Shown piece after piece: positions 30,469 through 38,181 of a stretch of DNA of 38,850 nucleotides. Positions within the stretch are counted from its first letter, which is position 1, and each line of letters begins with the position of its first letter. Source of the DNA: SIG480 sp045586595 (lineage in GTDB: Bacteria > Bacillota > Clostridia > Oscillospirales > JAAYXM01). The notes under the pieces were generated by a model, which was not told where the DNA came from, searched no databases, and worked only from the letters and a program-made list of their open reading frames with translations. The stretch is taken from positions 1-38,850 of the forward strand of contig JAZNAQ010000014.1 of NCBI GenBank assembly GCA_045586595.1, read 5' to 3'. Position numbers and translations under genes: made by a program.

Positions 30469-32571
30469 TTATTTCTTTACTTTTCCGTAAAAATATCTTC
30501 TTACTATTCCGCCTACGCCGAAGGCCTGGTTTGCCTTATCGTTTCGGCATATGATTTGTATGGCGCTGTACTTCTTTACCCTTGAATTAAATGGTACAAC
30601 CGAATACGGCGCGGCATTGCGCGTGAGCTCCGGAGCCCCCAGATTATCAAAGTTAAATGTACTTGCGTTTTCGGATGTTATCTCCCGCACGGAGTCCTTA
30701 TCTGTGCGAATTAGCACTGATACGCCGGAGCGGTTATACGTCTTGAGCAACACTCCTGAGCCGGTCTTCACAAGCGTCTTCTCCCGCATGAAGTCTCCGT
30801 CACTTGAGAGGTTTGTTGCCCACTCAGCAATTATAGCTTCCCCATCGTCTGCATACGCCTCACTCTTGAGCTCACCTTGCGGGGTCAAAAGGTCTGTATT
30901 AAATTTACATAATCTTCCGTCCTCTGTTCCAAAAAACAACTCGCCACTATGCTCGTACAGAACTCTTGCGGGGATGTTTGTCCAATAATACCACTCATAC
31001 TCAAACGTGTTTGTCATATTCAGCGGATATTGCTTTTGTGCCGCATCGGCAACATATGCCACACCGTTTATGCACAATATGAGATATCCGTTCCATTCGC
31101 ACATAACAGCCTCTGAAAGCTCTTTTTCATTTAAAAGCCTTCTATTTATTCTGGTTGACCTCAGATTCAGCGCACGTTCGCTTGAAATATCCTGCTTAGC
31201 TATAGCATATACTCCGTTTCGAGTCAGATACATCGGGTCATCAAGGAATGTACAAATCGCATGAGGAGCAACCGCGCCTATGCCCGATGTTCCCTGTTTT
31301 ATTGGGAAGATTACCGACCCATCAGACAGTGTGGAATATGAGCGCATATATATTGTCGCGTCGCCTCCATCACTCTTGAGTATTGCCTGCTCACTTCCCG
31401 TCCTGAGGTATCCCATTATTTTGCTTGAGTCCATACCTATTTCTGTGTAATTTGTATCCGGTACGAACAAAGGGTCATTCACCCCCGAGTACCAGTCTAC
31501 ATGTGGGTAATCGGGATTCCCGGAGAAAAACACGCGGTTTTCATATACATCTAAGTACTTACACTTATCTATACGTTCGGCATATCCTTCATTATGGTGT
31601 GTAAATTCTATTGAGAAACTGTCTACACCCGGTGTCTGTTTATATCCGTCCAATGCATCTGTGTTGGGGTGACATATAACAAAACCACAGTTATTCACTT
31701 TGGAGTTCCCTATTTTTACACAAACAGGAATTCTTGTAATACTTATAGTCATTATATTTAATAGTTCTGTATTAATCCCAACTTCACTTGCCTCAGTATA
31801 TATATACCGCGTATGTCCCCATCCGCCTTCATAAACAATGCTGAACAGTTCTTCCCCTGTGGTTATACACCTCATGGTAACCTTGGTTCCCGCAGCTATC
31901 GTCGAGTCAAGAGTAAAAAGCAGATATCCGTTAGTGTCCATAGTGAATGTGTTTAGTCGCTTGCCTGATATAAGATTTATTGACACATTATCAGGGACAG
32001 CGCCCTCGTGCGCCTCTAAATTGCTATAATGCTTAAACACACCCTCTTTATACCATGAATCGAATGATGCGTTTGAATCCAAATAGGGGCTACTCAGCTG
32101 CAGTGCACTGCGTGATGTGTGTGTTATGGGCACGTACACATCCTCAGACTCTCCGGCCCTTACGCACTTTTCTCCATCAAACGCAAGATACTCCTCACCT
32201 GTCAGAATACAAAGCTTTCCTTTAAAGTATTTCCCCATCGAACGATTATCTGCTATATTCTCTATAAGCAACGTCAACTCATCGTCAACCAGCTTATATA
32301 TCTTTGTTCCGGCATGTATCACCATGCAGCCTTTATCATCGTTTTCAAAGCTGTATACTCCGTTTATGCGGGCATCAAGTTTTTTAATAGTTCTCCAGCC
32401 TATACGCTTTTCCGGAAAGCCGTCTGTGTCGGAGATGAGATTTTTCGCATTCGGCGAATGCTCATCATCTACCATGAACTCGTCCTTTGAAAAATCAACT
32501 CCGCGAAATGTCTCATACTTTTTTGTATAAACAGTGTTTGCTGAAACATTTAGTTTTGATTTTTTAGCCAT
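30469..32571 (-). CDS. large beta-rich phage-type structural protein
   Basis: A 700-residue, mostly beta-strand protein with an aromatic- and Asp/Gly-rich pattern, without a signal peptide or membrane segment. The N-terminus FRGVDFSKDEFMVDDEHSPN, then LISDTDGFPEKRIGWRTI, is the kind of opening seen in phage head-tail stabilisation or beta-propeller tail proteins. Short repeated blade-like elements (INGVYSFENDD, KYFKGKLCILTGEEYLAFDG, WNGYLILCINGVAYVADA) support a propeller. It lies between the large terminase and the helical protein. The ATG has GGAGGTGAG upstream. The structural role is inferred from fold style and neighbours. Confidence 0.6.
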   Translation of the reverse strand: MAKKSKLNVSANTVYTKKYETFRGVDFSKDEFMVDDEHSPNAKNLISDTDGFPEKRIGWRTIKKLDARINGVYSFENDDKGCMVIHAGTKIYKLVDDELTLLIENIADNRSMGKYFKGKLCILTGEEYLAFDGEKCVRAGESEDVYVPITHTSRSALQLSSPYLDSNASFDSWYKEGVFKHYSNLEAHEGAVPDNVSINLISGKRLNTFTMDTNGYLLFTLDSTIAAGTKVTMRCITTGEELFSIVYEGGWGHTRYIYTEASEVGINTELLNIMTISITRIPVCVKIGNSKVNNCGFVICHPNTDALDGYKQTPGVDSFSIEFTHHNEGYAERIDKCKYLDVYENRVFFSGNPDYPHVDWYSGVNDPLFVPDTNYTEIGMDSSKIMGYLRTGSEQAILKSDGGDATIYMRSYSTLSDGSVIFPIKQGTSGIGAVAPHAICTFLDDPMYLTRNGVYAIAKQDISSERALNLRSTRINRRLLNEKELSEAVMCEWNGYLILCINGVAYVADAAQKQYPLNMTNTFEYEWYYWTNIPARVLYEHSGELFFGTEDGRLCKFNTDLLTPQGELKSEAYADDGEAIIAEWATNLSSDGDFMREKTLVKTGSGVLLKTYNRSGVSVLIRTDKDSVREITSENASTFNFDNLGAPELTRNAAPYSVVPFNSRVKKYSAIQIICRNDKANQAFGVGGIVRRYFYGKVKK

Positions 32572-32656
32572 AAATTCTCACCTCCTTAAAACAAGCTGCG
32601 CAATTATCTATTTCAAATTTTATAAAATTCATATTTCCCTCCATACTTCTCTTGGC

Positions 32657-33970
32657 CTAAGAAAAACCAAGCAAGTCTTCGACCTGTCTTTCAAATTCAG
32701 GGCGTTCACCGTCATCATCCCTTTTACCTGCCGCAGGAACAGGTCTCCCCGCGACAAAGTATCGTATGGCGTCAGGTGCGTGCGTCAGCTCATGCGGAGT
32801 GTGGGCTACATCGTTAGGGTTTTTAGAATCCACTGCAACAGAAGGCAGCGTCCTTATCAGGTTCGTACAATTTGAAAATATCCGAAGCGGCGCGCACATC
32901 TTCCCCGTCTCATCACGAAACGGAGAAAGCCACTCTTTCAGGTTGTACCACCCCTGGACACGTTCGTTCTTTGCCGCTGTGAGCGGCACGCCGTTCTCCG
33001 CAAAAATCTGAGCTGCGCTTTTGCCTGTGTCCTGACGCCTGTTCCATAAATCGGGAGGTGCAATATACGCGTAAATTTTTTCGCACGTCATTTCGCGTAT
33101 TTTTCTTGCAGCCTCAGAGATTATAAGGCCGCTCTGATATACCTCACGGTACACATACGCACGTCCATAGATGTCCACCGCGATCCAGTATCCTGCAAGC
33201 ATATCAAGGCCGTAGTCCATAACAAAATATCTCCTCCAGCTTCGAGGAAGCTCAAACGGCTTAAGAACATGTATGTTTCTGTTCCACTCCGTAAAATACT
33301 GGCCGTCAAAAATGTCCCAGTTGCCATAAAGCAGTGCTTCTCTGTCCTTCTTCGACAATCGCTTGAGTCGTTCCGCATACCCAGGGTCTGCTTTCATGAG
33401 AAATGTATTATCCGTCACTCTTGACGGAATGAATATTCTGCCGAGATGTTCTTCATTTGGCGCACCAATGTCGATAAACCTCGACTTAACCCATGTATGC
33501 CCTATTCCACCGGGGTTTGTTGAGCTCTTTATCTGCTTTGGGTATGTGTTAGCTCCGCGCACGCGTGATATGAGATACACATACATCTGCTCTGTGAAAT
33601 GTGTCAACTCGTCAAAGCGTATTACATCGTACTCGGCAGATTGATAGCGATAGACATCGTTTTCTGTATCACAGTAGCCGAAGTCTATTACCGAGCCGTT
33701 CTTGAAAACCCCCTCATGTTTTGAGGCTTTATATGTAAAAACCTCACGAGGATACATTTCAAGTGCGGTACGAATCAGCGATTTTTCAAGCTCGGGCAAA
33801 GTACGGCGCAGTATCAACTGTTTTGAGCGCGGATACTTAAGCGCAAACAAAAACGCGTCCGCAAGCTGTCCGTATGATTTGCCACCGCCTGCCGCCCCGC
33901 CGAACAACACCTCGCCTGCAGTCGCGTCTATAAACTCGCGCTGACGCGGTGTTATACTAAGCTCCATCAT
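32657..33970 (-). CDS. phage terminase large subunit
   Basis: A 437-residue DNA-packaging motor. The ATPase half has the Walker A LFGGAAGGGKSYGQLADAFL (about residues 22-41), Walker B YDVIRFDELTHFTE (about 116-129) and a coupling-type STNPGGIGHTWVKSRFID. The nuclease half has the RNase H-like YFVMDYGLDMLAGYWIAVDI and the late Asp in THAPDAIRYF. Both activities look intact. The frame opens four codons earlier at a TTG; the ATG is at 33970, with a second ATG right after it. It overlaps the small-terminase gene. It is followed by 85 bases without a gene and then the 700-residue gene. Confidence 0.93.
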   Translation of the reverse strand: MMELSITPRQREFIDATAGEVLFGGAAGGGKSYGQLADAFLFALKYPRSKQLILRRTLPELEKSLIRTALEMYPREVFTYKASKHEGVFKNGSVIDFGYCDTENDVYRYQSAEYDVIRFDELTHFTEQMYVYLISRVRGANTYPKQIKSSTNPGGIGHTWVKSRFIDIGAPNEEHLGRIFIPSRVTDNTFLMKADPGYAERLKRLSKKDREALLYGNWDIFDGQYFTEWNRNIHVLKPFELPRSWRRYFVMDYGLDMLAGYWIAVDIYGRAYVYREVYQSGLIISEAARKIREMTCEKIYAYIAPPDLWNRRQDTGKSAAQIFAENGVPLTAAKNERVQGWYNLKEWLSPFRDETGKMCAPLRIFSNCTNLIRTLPSVAVDSKNPNDVAHTPHELTHAPDAIRYFVAGRPVPAAGKRDDDGERPEFERQVEDLLGFS

Positions 33971-34235
33971 TTCCGCCGACAACCTTTACAACAACGTCAA
34001 ATGGAGCGCACGAACCATTTTCTTCGTTGTCGCAAAGAAGCTCCTCAATAAACTCTGCCGCCTTGAGGTCTCCCTCCAGGCTCTTCTTTACCTGTGCAAG
34101 AGCGATAGCCTGCAAAACACTTGGGTGTTTTGTATTATCCGCAACTATCCCAAGCTTTTCAAGGTATGACGGTTCTACCTTTTTGCGCACGATTTTTGCA
34201 AGTTCTCGCTTTATTGAGCCCTTTTTCTTTGCCAT
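33957..34235 (-). CDS. probable terminase small subunit
   Basis: A 92-residue protein directly before, and overlapping, the large terminase gene. It is Lys-rich at the N-terminus (MAKKKGSIKRELAKIVRKKV), then helical with QAIALAQVKKSLEGDLKAAEFIEELL, and ends in a short acidic/beta tail. Position and size fit a small terminase, which recognises DNA, though no clear HTH can be seen. The frame is open 26 codons further, but the ATG used here has the strongest ribosome site of the region (AAGGGAGGTG). A terminator hairpin lies just upstream. Confidence 0.65.
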   Translation of the reverse strand: MAKKKGSIKRELAKIVRKKVEPSYLEKLGIVADNTKHPSVLQAIALAQVKKSLEGDLKAAEFIEELLCDNEENGSCAPFDVVVKVVGGNDGA

Positions 34236-34256
34236 GTTTTCACCTCCCTTCCATGC

Positions 34257-34289
34257 AAAAAGAGCGCACACAAATCGTGTACGCTCTTT
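34257..34289 (-). terminator. terminator in front of the packaging cassette
   Basis: On the minus strand a 13-bp stem (34289-34277 with 34271-34259, one G-U, loop of 5) is followed by five T. It lies 60 bases after the SpoIIQ-like stop and 22 before the small-terminase start. It would end spoIIQ-like transcripts, and would also sit in the leader of any transcript from the -10 at 34302-34310. Confidence 0.85.
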
Positions 34290-34301
34290 CGCATTATCTG
34301 T

Positions 34302-34310
34302 ATTATAACA
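34302..34310 (-). promoter_or_regulatory. possible extended -10 upstream of the leader terminator
   Basis: Minus strand: TGT-TATAAT (34310-34302). A TTGGCA (34334-34329) is 21 bases away, too far for a normal -35. If used, the RNA would begin just before the terminator hairpin, so the cassette would need read-through or anti-termination. Confidence 0.35.
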
Positions 34311-34348
34311 CATTTTTATTTAATTTTTTGCCAAAATTGTGCCAACTT

Positions 34349-35095
34349 TTATTCTTCGCCTGCGGGAAACAGTGAGAGTGGGTCAATATTCTCACCGTTT
34401 TTTAATACTTCTAGGTGCAAATGTGGCTCCTCAAGACACTCACACAGCGCACTCTGGCCAACCTTACCTATTACATCGCCGCCTTTTACCGCATCTCCCA
34501 CTTTAAGCGTAATACCGTCGGCAAGGTTTGCATATATGCTGGTGATTCCGTCCTGGTGCTCTATTCTCACTGTGTTGCCCAACATTGAGTCTGTTTCAAC
34601 ACTCTGCACCGTACCATCCGTAATCGCACGAACCTCTGTTCCCATATCTGCCTTAATGTCAACTCCGGCGTGTATGCGCCAGTCGCCCATAGTTTTGCTC
34701 TTTACAAGCTCCTCTCCCGAAAACGGCGCGGTTATCGCCCCGTTCACCGCCATGGTATATACGGTTTTCTCCTCTTTGGGGATACTTACGGTAGGCGTTG
34801 CAGGCTCAGTTTTTTTCTTCTCGGATTCGTTTTTCTCTGTCTTGGGTACCTGCGGGGTTTCAGACTTCTTTTCTTCTTTTGGAATCTCAATCTCATCGCC
34901 AAAATCGTAAATAGTTTTGTCCTGAGTCGGGAACGGCAGCTCAAGCGAACTTTCAATGCTTATATTATCCTTAACCGTCTCGGCAGTATCGCGGGCAAGA
35001 TACATAACATAACCCGAAATTCCTATTGCAGATATGCACAGGAACAGGATTATGTAAAATCCGCTGTGCGCGATTTTACTTATAAATTTTCTCAA
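34349..35095 (-). CDS. spoIIQ: SpoIIQ-like M23 peptidase-family membrane protein
   Basis: A 248-residue protein: short cytoplasmic start, one membrane segment (about residues 9-31), a Pro/Lys/Glu-rich linker (about 55-110), and a C-terminal M23 (LytM) domain (about 115-245). It carries HAGVDIKADMGTEVRA (HxxxD) and PHLHLEVLKNG (HLH), so the zinc ligands are present, as in clostridial SpoIIQ. SpoIIQ sits in the forespore membrane and pairs with SpoIIIAH during engulfment. The start chosen is a TTG with GGAGG 9 bases upstream; the frame opens 17 codons earlier at another TTG inside a hairpin. It follows ychF. A generic M23 endopeptidase is the alternative. Confidence 0.75.
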   Translation of the reverse strand: MRKFISKIAHSGFYIILFLCISAIGISGYVMYLARDTAETVKDNISIESSLELPFPTQDKTIYDFGDEIEIPKEEKKSETPQVPKTEKNESEKKKTEPATPTVSIPKEEKTVYTMAVNGAITAPFSGEELVKSKTMGDWRIHAGVDIKADMGTEVRAITDGTVQSVETDSMLGNTVRIEHQDGITSIYANLADGITLKVGDAVKGGDVIGKVGQSALCECLEEPHLHLEVLKNGENIDPLSLFPAGEE

Positions 35096-35134
35096 ACAAA
35101 AGCACCTCCGAGCATATTTTAGCCCGAAAGTGCT
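35090..35134 (-). terminator. minus-strand hairpin after ychF that covers the spoIIQ ribosome site
   Basis: On minus-strand RNA, 35134-35122 pairs with 35113-35101 over 13 bp using three G-U pairs. On the plus strand those three are C-A mismatches, so the structure is meant for minus-strand RNA. TTTGTTTG follows. The GGAGG of the SpoIIQ-like gene (35109-35105) lies inside the 3' arm. Confidence 0.65.
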
Positions 35135-35154
35135 TCTGATATACAATTTTTAAA

Positions 35155-36249
35155 TTAAACATTAAATCTGAAAAGTATTACGTCGCCGTCTTCGACAACA
35201 TAATCCTTGCCCTCGCTTCGCATAAGCCCACGCTCACGAGCAACAGCAGTAGAACCGCACTCCATAAGGTCGTCATATCTGATAACCTCAGCGCGTATGA
35301 ATCCGCGCTCAAAATCGGTATGGATTTTGCCTGCCGCCTGCGGTGCCTTTGTTCCTCTTGTAATTGTCCATGCGCGCACCTCAGGCGTTCCTGCCGTGAG
35401 GTATGATATAAGTCCTAAGAGCGAATAGCACACCTGAATCATTCTATCAAGGCCCGACTGCGTAAGCCCAAGCTCGGACAGGAACATCTCGCGCTCATCC
35501 TCCGCGAGCTCAAGTATCTCTTCCTCAAGCTTTGCGCAAATAGGAATAATCTGAGAACCCTCGTTCTCTGCAAACTCACGAAGCTTAGCATAATATACAT
35601 TGCCGTCTATCCCCGACACAAAATCATCCTCAGACATGTTCGCGGCATATATAACAGGCTTTGCCGTAAGAAGCTCAACAGTCGCGATAACCGCGGCATC
35701 TTCTTCATCAACCCCAAAGCTGCGTGCGCTCTTGCCTTCACCGAGATGTGCTGCCAGACGCTCAAGAAGCTCGACCTCGTGCAGAAGCCCCTTGTCTCCC
35801 TTGGCCGCCTTTCTCGTCTTGTCAAGACGACGTTCAAGCATCTCAATGTCAGAGAGAATAAGCTCATAGTTTATTGTATCAACATCGCGGATAGGGTCAA
35901 TACCGCCCTCAACATGAACAATATTATCATCTGCAAAACAGCGTACAACATGAACGATGGCATCAACCGCACGAATATGAGACAAGAACTTGTTTCCCAA
36001 CCCCTCGCCGGAAGCCGCGCCCTTTACAAGGCCTGCAATATCAACAAACTCAACTGTTGCATATGTCGTCTTTTGAGTATCATAGAGCTTTGAAAGCGCA
36101 TCTACGCGTGCATCAGGTACAGCAACAGTGCCTACATTCGGCTCTATTGTGCAAAACGGGTAGTTTGCCGCCTCTGCACCTGCATTTGTTATCGCATTAA
36201 AAAGTGTGCTCTTGCCGACGTTTGGCAAGCCTACTATACCGAGTTTCAT
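35155..36249 (-). CDS. ychF: redox-regulated ATPase YchF
   Basis: A 364-residue Obg-type P-loop protein that binds ribosomes and prefers ATP to GTP. Seen: the P-loop MKLGIVGLPNVGKSTLFNAI, the switch-II stretch FVDIAGLVKGAASGEGLGN (about residues 68-86), a G4 motif NMSE in place of NKxD (the mark of the YchF/OLA1 ATPases), and the C-terminal TGS domain ending DGDVILFRFNV. It is monocistronic or followed by the SpoIIQ-like gene across a hairpin. The promoter is at 36286-36314. Confidence 0.97.
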   Translation of the reverse strand: MKLGIVGLPNVGKSTLFNAITNAGAEAANYPFCTIEPNVGTVAVPDARVDALSKLYDTQKTTYATVEFVDIAGLVKGAASGEGLGNKFLSHIRAVDAIVHVVRCFADDNIVHVEGGIDPIRDVDTINYELILSDIEMLERRLDKTRKAAKGDKGLLHEVELLERLAAHLGEGKSARSFGVDEEDAAVIATVELLTAKPVIYAANMSEDDFVSGIDGNVYYAKLREFAENEGSQIIPICAKLEEEILELAEDEREMFLSELGLTQSGLDRMIQVCYSLLGLISYLTAGTPEVRAWTITRGTKAPQAAGKIHTDFERGFIRAEVIRYDDLMECGSTAVARERGLMRSEGKDYVVEDGDVILFRFNV

Positions 36250-36285
36250 TTATATTTATGCTCCTCTATAAGTTCATTTTTATTT

Positions 36286-36314
36286 ATTATACAGCATATT
36301 CTGCCATTATTCAA
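36286..36314 (-). promoter_or_regulatory. ychF promoter
   Basis: Minus strand: TTGAAT (36314-36309), 17-bp spacer, TATAAT (36291-36286), about 37 bases upstream of the ATG. It is back to back with the SOD-family promoter; the two -35 boxes are 3 bases apart. Confidence 0.7.
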
Positions 36315-36317
36315 GCC

Positions 36318-36346
36318 TTAACAAATTTTGCAGCCCCGAATATAAT
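36318..36346 (+). promoter_or_regulatory. promoter of the SOD-family gene
   Basis: Plus strand: TTAACA (36318-36323), 17-bp spacer, TATAAT (36341-36346). The TTG start follows 20 bases later. TTAACAA here also equals a Rex half-site, but no partner half is visible. Confidence 0.65.
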
Positions 36347-36366
36347 ACTCTGAAAGGGTGATTATT

Positions 36367-36990
36367 TTGAAGGCTACATACGAATTTTTGCAAATGCCCC
36401 TGCCATACCGGCTCGATTCTCTTTCTCCGTATATCGACACCGACACCATGTCACTGCATTATAACAAACTGCTCACATCACATATCCAATCACTTAATAA
36501 TGTCCTTAAACCGCATAAGCAATATCACAACTTAACTCTGCGCGAGCTTATTCTGTTTTCTCACCGCCTGCCCGAAAAAATACGCGCCGACGTCCGCCAT
36601 CACGCAGGCGCAATTTTTAATCATAACATGTTTTTTTACGGCATGTCTGCCGATTTTGGCGGCACACCCCTGCGCTCACTGTCTCATGCAGTAGCCGACA
36701 CTTTTGGAAGCTACGACTCACTTCTGAAAGAAATGCGCGCCGCGGCTCTGTCGCTAACTTGCCCGGGCTGGATATTCCTTGCCGCTAACAAACGCAAAGA
36801 ACTGAAAATCGTCTCATGCCCTAACAACGAAACCACTCTGCCAATGAACCTCATCCCAATCATTGCACTTGATATGTGGGAGCACGCCTACTGCACCCAA
36901 TATAAAAACGACCGCGAAAAGTATTTTGAAAACTGGGCAAAGGTCATTAACCACCACTTTGCAGAGGAGCTGTTCGTGTCAATCAGATAA
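36367..36990 (+). CDS. divergent iron/manganese superoxide dismutase family protein
   Basis: A 207-residue Fe/Mn-SOD-fold protein. The four metal ligands are retained: His31 (TMSLHYNK), His86 (IFNHNMFF), Asp169 and His173 (ALDMWEHAY). Second-shell residues differ from true SODs. By alignment to E. coli SodA, His30 becomes Leu35, Tyr34 becomes His39, and the Gln146 position reads Asn in PNNETTL. Metal binding is therefore likely, while normal superoxide dismutation is uncertain. The start chosen is TTG with AAGGG 8 bases upstream; a GTG three codons earlier is possible. It is divergent from ychF, with its own promoter. Confidence 0.8.
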   Translation: MKATYEFLQMPLPYRLDSLSPYIDTDTMSLHYNKLLTSHIQSLNNVLKPHKQYHNLTLRELILFSHRLPEKIRADVRHHAGAIFNHNMFFYGMSADFGGTPLRSLSHAVADTFGSYDSLLKEMRAAALSLTCPGWIFLAANKRKELKIVSCPNNETTLPMNLIPIIALDMWEHAYCTQYKNDREKYFENWAKVINHHFAEELFVSIR

Positions 36991-36992
36991 CC

Positions 36993-37021
36993 TTGCTTTT
37001 CGTCATATCATGGTATATAAT
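36993..37021 (+). promoter_or_regulatory. promoter of the EamA transporter
   Basis: Plus strand: TTGCTT (36993-36998), 17-bp spacer, TATAAT (37016-37021), 27 bases upstream of the ATG. Confidence 0.6.
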
Positions 37022-37048
37022 TGGGAAGTCAAAAGGAGCTTGATTAAA

Positions 37049-37921
37049 ATGAACAGGAATTATCTCTATGTTGTCCTTGCCGCAGTCTTCTGGGGCACTA
37101 TGGGCATATTTGTAAATGTCCTTTCTTCAATGGGGCTAACAACCGCGCAAATCGCGATGCTGCGCGCCGCCACTTCTCTCATTTTTACTACAACCATTAT
37201 ATTATCCAAAAACCGCGAACTCTTTAAAATCAACCTGCGTGATATATGGATGTTTTTAGGTTCGGGAATCATAAGCTATTTCCTGTTCACAAATTGCTAT
37301 TTTGCGGCAATCCGCTCCGTAGGTGTTGCTGTTTCATCAGTCCTACTATATACTTCACCTATTTTTGTAACACTCATGTCGTGTATTCTGTTCAGAGAGA
37401 AAATGACCGGACGCAAACTTATTTGTCTTGCGCTTGCAGTAGGCGGATGTGCGCTTGTTTCAGGCCTTGCCTCCGGAAATGTCGGGGATGTGTCTGCAAT
37501 CGGCATCCTGTTAGGCCTTGCCTCCGGCTTTGCCTATGCCCTGTATAGTATTTTCAGTACATACGCATTGCGAAAATACCAGCCGCTCACCGTCACATTC
37601 TATACCTTCCTTTTCGGCACCGCGGCATCGCTCGTTACAAGCTTGTCCACAACTGTATTTGATGCTGTTTCATCTGTTTCGGGTGTTCTGTGGGTAATTG
37701 CTCTCGGCATAATTTCAGGTGCGCTCCCTTACTTTTTCTACACAGTAGGTCTCGCCAAGGTCAAGCCGTCTCATGCGGCGGTTATCGCAACGGTCGAACC
37801 TGTTGTAGCCTCTCTCATCGGAATATTTCTGTTTCGCGAAAACGCCGACATTTTTACGCTGCTCGGGATAGTTTTCATCATTTCTGCCGCAATAATCCTT
37901 AATCTGCAAGAGAGCGACTGA
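37049..37921 (+). CDS. EamA/DMT-family transporter
   Basis: A 290-residue drug/metabolite-transporter protein with ten hydrophobic segments in two EamA halves. Repeat 1 runs from YLYVVLAAVFWGTMGIFVNV to about residue 135. Repeat 2 starts near GILLGLASGFAYALYSIFST, with the conserved late stretch SHAAVIATVEPVVASLIGIF (about 244-263). Such proteins export amino acids, metabolites or drugs; the substrate cannot be told. The long open frame upstream overlaps the SOD-family gene and is not used, because the ATG here has AAAAGGAG 10 bases before it and follows the promoter. No clear terminator follows. Confidence 0.93.
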   Translation: MNRNYLYVVLAAVFWGTMGIFVNVLSSMGLTTAQIAMLRAATSLIFTTTIILSKNRELFKINLRDIWMFLGSGIISYFLFTNCYFAAIRSVGVAVSSVLLYTSPIFVTLMSCILFREKMTGRKLICLALAVGGCALVSGLASGNVGDVSAIGILLGLASGFAYALYSIFSTYALRKYQPLTVTFYTFLFGTAASLVTSLSTTVFDAVSSVSGVLWVIALGIISGALPYFFYTVGLAKVKPSHAAVIATVEPVVASLIGIFLFRENADIFTLLGIVFIISAAIILNLQESD

Positions 37922-37941
37922 AAGTTTTTTTAGAATAACTG

Positions 37942-37970
37942 TTGAAATTGACCCCAAACTATTGTATAAT
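37942..37970 (+). promoter_or_regulatory. promoter of the tRNA-Ser-like array
   Basis: Plus strand: TTGAAA (37942-37947), 17-bp spacer, TATAAT (37965-37970). Transcription would start near 37977, at the first hairpin, and could run through all three units to the terminator at 38497-38529. Confidence 0.7.
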
Positions 37971-37978
37971 ATTTGTCG

Positions 37979-38160
37979 GTCTTCATTGTAAGACTTCTAT
38001 CTAATACGAAGAGGTATCGAAGTGGGGACGTTTGCGAGCGCTGCCGGTGCCAGAAGAAGCGAGCAAAAAGGAGTGGCCGCGGTCGAAAAATAGAGTGTGC
38101 AATGTGCACATGAGATTTTTCGGGCACCGCAACAGAACATAACGGGGCTCCCGTTTATGT
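37979..38160 (+). ncRNA. tRNA-Ser-like unit 1 with a structured insertion
   Basis: A 5-bp hairpin (37979-37983 with 37990-37994), then GAAGAGGTATCGAAGTGG (38008-38025), which matches the first 18 bases of the tRNA-Ser at 38411 apart from three bases. The next tRNA-like piece, CATAACGGGGCT, follows only at 38138. The 112 bases between fold as one long stem-loop. No anticodon arm or 3' half can be found after 38150, so this is not a working tRNA. A hairpin (38138-38160) ends the unit. No protein gene is present. Confidence 0.45.
38026..38137 (+). other. 112-nt structured insertion within tRNA-like unit 1
   Basis: Nested pairing: 38041-38043 with 38133-38135, 38045-38051 with 38123-38129, 38084-38091 with 38115-38122, and 38096-38100 with 38106-38110. 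The middle holds GGAGTGGCCGCGG. It interrupts the sequence that is continuous in units 2 and 3 between GAAGTGG and CATAACG. I do not recognise a family. Confidence 0.5.
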
Positions 38161-38181
38161 AAAATTAATATAGCGTTAATT

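Noticed and set aside
23500..34300. Complete or inducible prophage
   Set aside because: There is no integrase, repressor, replication, capsid, tail or lysis gene and no visible attachment repeats at the borders.
36863..37048. 62-codon extension of the EamA protein
   Set aside because: It overlaps the SOD-family gene, and promoter plus ribosome site point to the ATG at 37049.
38060..38085. T-box antiterminator (GGAGTGGCCGCGG resembles the GGGTGGTACCGCG motif)
   Set aside because: Two central bases are missing, no stem I/specifier loop or downstream terminator fits, and no aminoacyl-tRNA or amino-acid gene follows.
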